Source: JAQIBY01 sp964615585 (GTDB lineage: Bacteria; Bacteroidota; Bacteroidia; Bacteroidales; ML635J-15). Taken from it: a stretch of DNA of 15,936 nucleotides. The DNA lies in the NCBI GenBank assembly GCA_964615585.1, contig CAZTNS010000067.1, positions 1-15,936 of the forward strand, read 5' to 3'. Each line of letters opens with the position of its first letter. The first letter of the stretch is position 1. The notes beneath the pieces are model-generated. The model was given only the letters and a program-made list of their open reading frames with translations. It was not told the origin of the DNA and ran no database searches. Position numbers and translations under genes: made by a program. This document shows, one piece after another, positions 7,090 through 12,799 of the stretch.

Positions 7090-8259
7090 ATGGAAATCCT
7101 ATATCAAAAATTTGAAACGCTTTTGCAAAATACAACAACAGATTTTAAACGTTATTTATACAAAAAAGTCTCGTGGGAGAGCCGTATGGTTGGTATAATT
7201 GGCGCCCGTGGTGTTGGGAAAACAACAATGATTTTGCAGTATATCAAAGAAAATTTAACCACCAAAAAAGCACTTTATGTATCCGCTGATGATATTTATT
7301 TTGGTGAAAACAGACTTGTTGATTTAGCAAACAAATTTTATAAAAATGCCGGTGAATATTTGTTTATTGATGAGATTCACAAATATGCAGACTGGTTGCA
7401 TGAATTAAAAGACATCTACGATTCATTCCCTACCCTAAAAGTTGTATTTACCGGGTCTTCGGTACTGGATATACTTAAAGGTTCTGCAGATTTAAGCCGT
7501 CGTGCAATAATTTACAAACTTCACGGACTTTCATTTCGGGAATATTTGACATTCTTTCATAATTACGATGTAAGTGTTTATTCCCTAAAACAAATAATTG
7601 ATAATGAGGCAAAACTCCCGGATATAAAACATCCTCTTCCATTATTCAATGACTATTTAAACCGTGGGTATTATCCTTTTGGTATTGAGGGTGAAATAAA
7701 TTTACGATTGCGACAAATTATTGTCCAAACTTTGGAAACAGACATTCCTCAATATGCTAATTTAAATGTAAGTACTGGTCGCAAACTAAAAAGATTATTA
7801 TCAATTATCGCTGAGAGTGTGCCATTTAAACCCAATTTTTCTAAAATAGCAGACATAATTAGCGTGAGTCGGAATTCCTTGGATGACTATTTTTTATACA
7901 TGGAAAATGCAGGACTTATAGGTCAGTTACGAAATAAAACAAGTGGTATTCGTGGATTAGGGAAGGTTGATAAAGTATATTTAGATAACACAAACATCAC
8001 ATTTAACCTTGTAGGAGACAAATCGGATGTGGGAAATCTGAGAGAAACTTTTTTCTTCAATCAAATGCGGGTAAAAAATGAAGTGATATCTTCAAAAAAC
8101 GCTGATTTTGTTGTTGATAATTTTACGTTTGAGGTAGGTGGAAAAAACAAGAAACAAAGTCAAATAGAAAAAGACGGAAAATCATTTGTGGTAAAAGATG
8201 ATATTGAATATGGTTATCTTAATGTAATACCACTTTGGGCGTTTGGATTAAATTACTGA
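7090..8259 (+). CDS. AAA_14-type ATPase with DUF4143-like C-terminal region
   Basis: The 389-aa protein has Walker A GARGVGKTT (38-46), Walker B YLFIDEIHK (D94, E95), a GSS sensor-like motif (122-124) and LSRR (135-138). LHGLSFREYL (144-153) is typical of the AAA_14/DUF4143 group. The middle has a winged-helix-like SVSRNSLDDYFLYMENAGLI segment. The C-terminus shows a PD-(D/E)xK-like pattern: D339, then E348-VGG-K352. Such proteins are widespread, patchily distributed and often clustered with mobile or defence genes; the substrate is unknown. Codon use is more AT-rich than in neighbouring genes. It has its own strong promoter and converges on ubiX. Horizontal acquisition is inferred. No toxin, antitoxin or transposase partner is seen. 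Confidence 0.9.
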   Translation: MEILYQKFETLLQNTTTDFKRYLYKKVSWESRMVGIIGARGVGKTTMILQYIKENLTTKKALYVSADDIYFGENRLVDLANKFYKNAGEYLFIDEIHKYADWLHELKDIYDSFPTLKVVFTGSSVLDILKGSADLSRRAIIYKLHGLSFREYLTFFHNYDVSVYSLKQIIDNEAKLPDIKHPLPLFNDYLNRGYYPFGIEGEINLRLRQIIVQTLETDIPQYANLNVSTGRKLKRLLSIIAESVPFKPNFSKIADIISVSRNSLDDYFLYMENAGLIGQLRNKTSGIRGLGKVDKVYLDNTNITFNLVGDKSDVGNLRETFFFNQMRVKNEVISSKNADFVVDNFTFEVGGKNKKQSQIEKDGKSFVVKDDIEYGYLNVIPLWAFGLNY

Positions 8260-8376
8260 AACAGAATTGAAAATACCTACCCTTTCCCATGCTTTCGCTG
8301 ATAAAGTTACAGCTGGTCTGAAAGTTACACCCGGGTGCATATAACCGGGATGCTAACACCATGCCTTATAGTTGTA

Positions 8377-8937
8377 TTACCACCGACCTGCATTTTCCGG
8401 CGCATGTCCCAAATGATCCAGCACACGATCAACAATGGTATCCACCAACTCATTTATATTTTCAGGTTTGGAAAAAAACGATGGGCATGCAGGTATGATT
8501 GTGGCTCCGGCAAGGGACAACAATTTCATGTTTTCGATGTGAATGAGGTTAAAGGGTGTTTCCCTGGGCACCAGTATCAGTTGTTTTTTTTCCTTTAAGA
8601 TCACATCGGCAGCCCTTGTGACAAGGTTATCGGCAATGCCATGCGCCATTTTACCCAGGCTCCCCATCGTACAGGGAATCACAACCATCTTACCGGCAAC
8701 AGAAGACCCTGAAGCAAACGGCGCCATGAAATCATTTTCATGGTACATCTTGTGCCTGAATTCAGGCAGCACTCCCATCTCTGTTTTCCACACCAGTTTT
8801 GCCACTTCAGACATGATGATTGAGATATCGGGAGCATTTTTCGTGTTTTCGAGTTTTTCAATCAGCCTTTTGGCATAAATGCATCCGCTGGCACCGGTGA
8901 TGGCTATAACGATATGTTCAGTTTTATTAAAATGCAT
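8377..8937 (-). CDS. ubiX: Flavin prenyltransferase UbiX
   Basis: The 186-aa enzyme prenylates FMN with dimethylallyl phosphate to make prFMN, the cofactor of UbiD-type decarboxylases. Visible motifs are the flavin-binding loop ITGASGCIYA (13-22), SE (43-44), GSLGKMAHGIADNL (92-105), TRAADVILKEKK (107-118) and RETPFN (125-130), whose R125/E126 match catalytic residues of the family. The length equals the usual 185-200 aa. The frame runs back to 9027, but the ATG at 8937 puts GASG at the normal distance from the N-terminus. It overlaps the preceding barrel gene by 11 nt, so translation is probably coupled. No ubiD is in the window. Convergent with the AAA gene; the 117-nt gap holds a CCCGG/CCGGG hairpin (8330-8349) without a T-run. 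Confidence 0.95.
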   Translation of the reverse strand: MHFNKTEHIVIAITGASGCIYAKRLIEKLENTKNAPDISIIMSEVAKLVWKTEMGVLPEFRHKMYHENDFMAPFASGSSVAGKMVVIPCTMGSLGKMAHGIADNLVTRAADVILKEKKQLILVPRETPFNLIHIENMKLLSLAGATIIPACPSFFSKPENINELVDTIVDRVLDHLGHAPENAGRW

Positions 8938-9583
8938 AATATAATGTAAAATGAAGGACGTTGTTGTACTCTCCAAGATCCAACAGCCAGGTTTGTTCGC
9001 CCGGGTGATCACGAACAGGTAAAACACTGTAGCTGTAACGAAAATTTACCGCCCATTTTGGAGTAAACCAATACGCCACACCCACATGACCTGTAATATC
9101 ATATTTTCTGAAAGGCCTTTTTGGTTTGTCCAACCAACCGCCTCCGTCATCATCTTCTTTGGCTTCGATCAGATAAGCAGCGCCCAAGCCGATCTCAAAA
9201 GCAATGTCTGTTCCGAAACTCAATCGAAAAAGGCCGGGCACTTCAATTTTATCGGTAACATATTGAAATGTCACCGGAGCTTCAATATACCTGAGCCGCA
9301 AATTATAATAATCATAAAAAGATGAATTATCATCAATGTATTCATATTTGCTGCCTTTTTGCACAAACACCAGGTCTATCTGATAATTCCAGTTTCCGGG
9401 CATCGTACGGCGCACAAAAAAACCTGCTTTGGGTCCGATTTTACTGTACCCGCCTTTATTGTCTCCGTTGTATTGTGTCACCACAGGACCGGCACACACA
9501 CCGCCCTTAAAATCCTGCGCTGACAACGACATCATTGACATTATGGCCATTACAACCAGGATAATGTGTTTTTTGTGGTTCAT
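8927..9583 (-). CDS. Outer-membrane beta-barrel protein, PorT-like porin family
   Basis: The 218-aa protein has a signal peptide (residues 1-22, MNHKKH then a hydrophobic run, cleavage near LSA-QD). Alternating aromatic/hydrophobic strands follow: WNYQIDLVFVQKG, LRLRYIEAPVTFQYV, LFRLSFGTDIAFEIGLGAAYLIEA, DITGHVGVAYWFTPKWAVNFRYSYSVL. It ends HFTLYYAF with a terminal Phe, as barrels do. RYIEAPVTFQY resembles the RYxExP motif of the PorT-like outer-membrane barrel family common in Bacteroidetes. The substrate is unknown. It starts 37 nt after the omp28-like gene and overlaps ubiX by 11 nt, so it belongs to the same operon. Confidence 0.87.
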   Translation of the reverse strand: MNHKKHIILVVMAIMSMMSLSAQDFKGGVCAGPVVTQYNGDNKGGYSKIGPKAGFFVRRTMPGNWNYQIDLVFVQKGSKYEYIDDNSSFYDYYNLRLRYIEAPVTFQYVTDKIEVPGLFRLSFGTDIAFEIGLGAAYLIEAKEDDDGGGWLDKPKRPFRKYDITGHVGVAYWFTPKWAVNFRYSYSVLPVRDHPGEQTWLLDLGEYNNVLHFTLYYAF

Positions 9584-9620
9584 GATGTGAAGATAATAAA
9601 TTTAAGGGAATGGTTTATTT

Positions 9621-10517
9621 CTACTGGTCAAAAAGGGGAACTTCTTCTGCCTGCAATACTTCATAACTGTCGCTGTCGTACACAAAAGCCACGATATGGA
9701 GGTATTGTGGATTCCAGTCATCATCAACAGCCATGCTATAAGACTTTGTAAATTGGTCACCCACAGAAACAGCGGCATTTTCTGTGTTAACGGATTCCCC
9801 ATAAGCACCATTCATGCTTGCACGAAGCACATGGTTATGTTCATAATCTTCAACACCATCCGGTTCCTCCAGCGATTTTTGCCATTGGATGATATTGGAT
9901 TCAACAATATAAACACAAAGATGCAGGTTGCGTTTTGAATTTAACACCGCTTCAACAGACACATCCGAAGTAATAAGGCTGTCCTGTTGTGCATAACCGG
10001 TCTCAATTTCAACATTAAATTCAGGGTAGGTTTGTATGTATTTTGCCACTTCGCTGCGCCAAGCCTGCACATTGAATAAGTTTCCGGAAGCAAATTCATT
10101 GATGGTTGCTGTGGGTTTACTGCTTATATTAAAATATCCATCTGATGTAATGCCTCCATCTCCACCCAGTTCAATGCTGAGGTTATTTGTAAAATCGTAA
10201 TGGTATGGTTCCGTTGTATCACTGGTTACCGGCATGGCATCAATACCACAATGCACGGCTACAGGAACAATCGCCCCGGGAAAAGCCGATTGCAATGATT
10301 CAATTTCTTTGTGACCTTCAGGGCAATTCGGGCATAAGTGAGCTGTAAATTCAATGATCAATATTTTTCTGCCATGCCATACAACAGCGTCTTCTTCTAT
10401 ATAGGGTTCATCAATTTCATCGCACTGAACGAAAAATAAACCTGCAAAGCATAAAAGCAAAGGTAAGTACAACAGTTTTTTCAGTGATGGCATATATTTA
10501 TTCATTTTCATTCTCAT
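9621..10517 (-). CDS. Omp28-like lipoprotein with thioredoxin-like CPNC motif
   Basis: The 298-aa protein has a charged N-terminus, the hydrophobic run LLYLPLLLCFAGLFFVQ and a likely lipidated C32 with an acidic stretch behind it (CDEIDEP); the lipobox FVQC is loose. After about residue 50 comes a thioredoxin-like fold: ILIIEFTAHLCPNCPEGHKE with C62-P-N-C65, AVHCGIDAMP (C90), and SSKPTATIN with the likely cis-Pro at 135. This is the Omp28 pattern, first described in Porphyromonas gingivalis; the biological role is not firmly known. The ATG at 10517 overlaps the upstream stop as TAATG and is preferred. In-frame ATGs at 10511 and 10505 are possible. The frame extends upstream to 10589 inside the barrel gene. 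Confidence 0.86.
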   Translation of the reverse strand: MRMKMNKYMPSLKKLLYLPLLLCFAGLFFVQCDEIDEPYIEEDAVVWHGRKILIIEFTAHLCPNCPEGHKEIESLQSAFPGAIVPVAVHCGIDAMPVTSDTTEPYHYDFTNNLSIELGGDGGITSDGYFNISSKPTATINEFASGNLFNVQAWRSEVAKYIQTYPEFNVEIETGYAQQDSLITSDVSVEAVLNSKRNLHLCVYIVESNIIQWQKSLEEPDGVEDYEHNHVLRASMNGAYGESVNTENAAVSVGDQFTKSYSMAVDDDWNPQYLHIVAFVYDSDSYEVLQAEEVPLFDQ

Positions 10518-12163
10518 TAAAAGGTACTTGAAATTGATAACACCACACCATTTGAAGCAGGAACAAAACGGCACACACCACCGACACACATAACACCCTG
10601 ACGTTGTTTTCCGTATGACAACTGTATGCGGTTTCCTCCTTTGACGTATCCCATGCCCAGGGTAAAATAATGCGTTCTCTGGTCTTTTTCCGGATTGCCG
10701 TAATTCCAGTTATCCACGATGGTAAAAAATACATCAGAGGCATTTATTTCAAGCAAACCCAGTGCCCAGTTTCCTTTGTCCTGGTCTGTAAACATGCCCT
10801 GGAATTCCGTCGTAAAAGCATAGTTTGAATTAAGCTTATAGCTCAGGTCAGCAATGCCAATATGGGCTTTGATCATTCCGTGGTATTCACTTTGCAGCAG
10901 GATGTTGTTATCGAGTGTCAAATGCTGATAGGTCAATACAGACTTGAATTGTTTTGACCATTTTTTGGTTACTTCAACATTGATGTCTTCAAAATACAGA
11001 TCCTCGCCAACGCTGAAAAACCTGGTTTTATACCCATCTGTTCCCATGGCATTTAATGGGATGGTATCGTTTATTGGTTGTTTATCAATGTTATGGACAC
11101 GAGAATAATTCAATGCTATCTGCGTACCATATTTTCCACCAAGTGTGGTTTTTCTTTTGAATTTATAAAATATTTCAGCCTGCACACCCCATTCTCCAAC
11201 GGGTTGTGTTGCATAAGGATAATAAGCAGCAAGCGAGTATGTATGATTTTTTGTGATTTCAGGTATGTGATTGATGTTTAAATCTGTCAGAACGGCGTTT
11301 CTATCGGAACGGAAACTCATGTTATCAATCCATTTGGTACTCACCAGAATACCCAATCCACTTTGGGAGTATGTAGTAGTAGCAAGAAAAGCTTGTCCCG
11401 GCTTATAAATATAATTGTTATCCTGGGAGGGATCATTGATTTTATAGGCGTATTCTGTCTCAAGGTTAAACAATTTATAATTGATGTTAATACGGGCAGC
11501 TGTTGTTGCCACATTTTCCGGGAGCACATACACCGGGTCGTTGTCATCCTGGTATTTACTGACAAAACTCCCTCCGAGGCGCACCCTGAGCATTTTGTCC
11601 ATCAGGGGCTTAATCACATCGTTGATGCCAATTTCAGCATCAAAACCACGAACAATACCCGGGCCATAATCAAAGTAATAGCGTTGTTTCCCCACCAGGC
11701 CGGTAAAATTCAAACCAAAAGCAGGACTGTATTTCACCCTGACGCCATCGAGGGAATTATCAATGCCGAGGTTTTTTTCTTCATAAGTACGTAATGAAAG
11801 GCCATTCCCAAATTGCTCGTAAAAATTTCCCGCGGTAATTTCCAGGCCGTTTTTTGAAAAACGTGCCCAGCGATGTGGAATGCCTACCCCATCATTGCGA
11901 CCATCCTCTCCGGGGAAACCTGCAAGGGTATTCAAATAACCTTCATATCGAAGTCCGGCAGAAAAATTCCCTTTGTTGTAAGTAAAATTGGCGTAGGAAT
12001 TCATCAGCAGGCGTTCATCGGGAGACACTGCATTGATGGTGGTATCGGACATATAATACTGAAAATCTCCCTGGAAATTTCCGGTAATTTTTCCTTCCTG
12101 AGCTGTTAACTGCAATGAAATAAACACCACCATTACCGGCAGATACCTGAAAAACAATCTCAT
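10517..12163 (-). CDS. DUF6029-like outer-membrane beta-barrel protein with a single CVGGVC pair
   Basis: The 548-aa protein has a signal peptide (1-21, cleavage near LTA-QE) and then many amphipathic strands, for example NSYANFTYNKGNFSAGLRYEGYL, LEITAGNFYEQFGNGLSLR and LDGVRVKYSPAFGLNFTGLVG. It ends VVLSISSTF with the terminal Phe of outer-membrane barrels. I recognise the GNFYEQFGNGL...RTYEEKNLGIDNSLDGVRVKY region as the family now called DUF6029; the function is unknown. The only two cysteines are C526 and C531 (CVGGVCRFVPASNG) just before the last strand. The gene starts 35 nt after tlpA, and its TAA overlaps the omp28-like ATG, so expression is probably coupled. Confidence 0.88.
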   Translation of the reverse strand: MRLFFRYLPVMVVFISLQLTAQEGKITGNFQGDFQYYMSDTTINAVSPDERLLMNSYANFTYNKGNFSAGLRYEGYLNTLAGFPGEDGRNDGVGIPHRWARFSKNGLEITAGNFYEQFGNGLSLRTYEEKNLGIDNSLDGVRVKYSPAFGLNFTGLVGKQRYYFDYGPGIVRGFDAEIGINDVIKPLMDKMLRVRLGGSFVSKYQDDNDPVYVLPENVATTAARININYKLFNLETEYAYKINDPSQDNNYIYKPGQAFLATTTYSQSGLGILVSTKWIDNMSFRSDRNAVLTDLNINHIPEITKNHTYSLAAYYPYATQPVGEWGVQAEIFYKFKRKTTLGGKYGTQIALNYSRVHNIDKQPINDTIPLNAMGTDGYKTRFFSVGEDLYFEDINVEVTKKWSKQFKSVLTYQHLTLDNNILLQSEYHGMIKAHIGIADLSYKLNSNYAFTTEFQGMFTDQDKGNWALGLLEINASDVFFTIVDNWNYGNPEKDQRTHYFTLGMGYVKGGNRIQLSYGKQRQGVMCVGGVCRFVPASNGVVLSISSTF

Positions 12164-12198
12164 AATTATCCGGTATTACACGCTGAAATTATCAATTC

Positions 12199-12702
12199 TT
12201 ATTCATTATTAACTGTGATTGCCTGAATTTGTTCATACACCTCTTCCTCATCACCTTCCATGTACGATGTATGCTGCCACACCACTTCGCCTTCCGAATT
12301 AAGCAAAAACGTGTGTGGAATGTTGACCACATTCATAGCCCTTTTTAAATCTGAATTGGAATCAACATACACATCAAACTCCCAACCTTTTCCATTGACA
12401 AAGGGGGCAACACGATGCATGCTGCGTGCATTGTCTGTTGAAATTAAGATAATTTTTACGCCTGTTTCTTCTTCCCAGTCAGGATACAATTCGTTGTAAG
12501 CATTGAGTTCCTTGATACAGGGCTTGCACCAGGTAGCCCAAAAGCAGAGCAAAACCGGGCCTTCTTCGTTTTGGATGACATCACCGGATTGTACGGTTTG
12601 ACGTTCCATGGTTTTTAGCTGAACATTGTTAATGGATTGTGCCTGCATCAAGTTAAAAGACAAAAACAAACCAAACACAATGGTTAAGAAAATACGCTTC
12701 AT
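12199..12702 (-). CDS. TlpA-like periplasmic thioredoxin-fold protein
   Basis: The 167-aa protein has a signal peptide (1-22, cleavage near MQA-QS) and a single thioredoxin domain. The active site is WCKPC (C59, C62) in FWATWCKPCIKEL, and the cis-proline is P129 in NIPHTFLL. VKIILISTDN and DVYVDSNSDLKRAMNV match the AhpC/TlpA/ResA redoxin group. An extra cysteine, C53, lies in LLCFW. It probably acts in the periplasm as a thiol-disulfide reductant; the donor (a DsbD/CcdA type protein) is not in the window. It is the first gene of the five-gene run down to ubiX and has its own promoter about 43 nt upstream. Confidence 0.92.
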   Translation of the reverse strand: MKRIFLTIVFGLFLSFNLMQAQSINNVQLKTMERQTVQSGDVIQNEEGPVLLCFWATWCKPCIKELNAYNELYPDWEEETGVKIILISTDNARSMHRVAPFVNGKGWEFDVYVDSNSDLKRAMNVVNIPHTFLLNSEGEVVWQHTSYMEGDEEEVYEQIQAITVNNE

Positions 12703-12744
12703 ATTATCAGTTTTTAATTCAGCAATTTAATGCAAAGATTGCAC

Positions 12745-12774
12745 CAAAGATAATGAAAGGAATATAAAAACAAC
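12745..12774 (-). promoter_or_regulatory. Promoter of the tlpA-barrel-omp28-barrel-ubiX operon
   Basis: On the minus strand GTTG (12774-12771), an 18-nt spacer and TATCTTTG (12752-12745) resemble TTTG-N19..21-TAnnTTTG. The -7 box is perfect; the -33 box has one mismatch and the spacer is one base short. It lies in the 97-nt gap between the T9SS cargo gene and tlpA. A weak AACAC/GTGTT stem with a T-rich flank (about 12764-12797) could also end the cargo transcript here. Confidence 0.55.
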
Positions 12775-12799
12775 ACGAAGAAACGCCTTGGTGTTTTTT

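Noticed and set aside
8330..8349. CCCGG/CCGGG hairpin between the AAA gene and ubiX as a terminator
   Set aside because: No T-run follows on either strand and the stem is only five base pairs.
8938..9027. Upstream extension of ubiX to 9027
   Set aside because: It lies within the barrel gene and would move the GASG flavin loop 30 residues further from the N-terminus than in the family.
10518..10589. Upstream extension of the Omp28-like gene to 10589
   Set aside because: The extra residues read the barrel gene in another frame and would bury the signal peptide; the TAATG overlap at 10517 gives a normal lipoprotein start.
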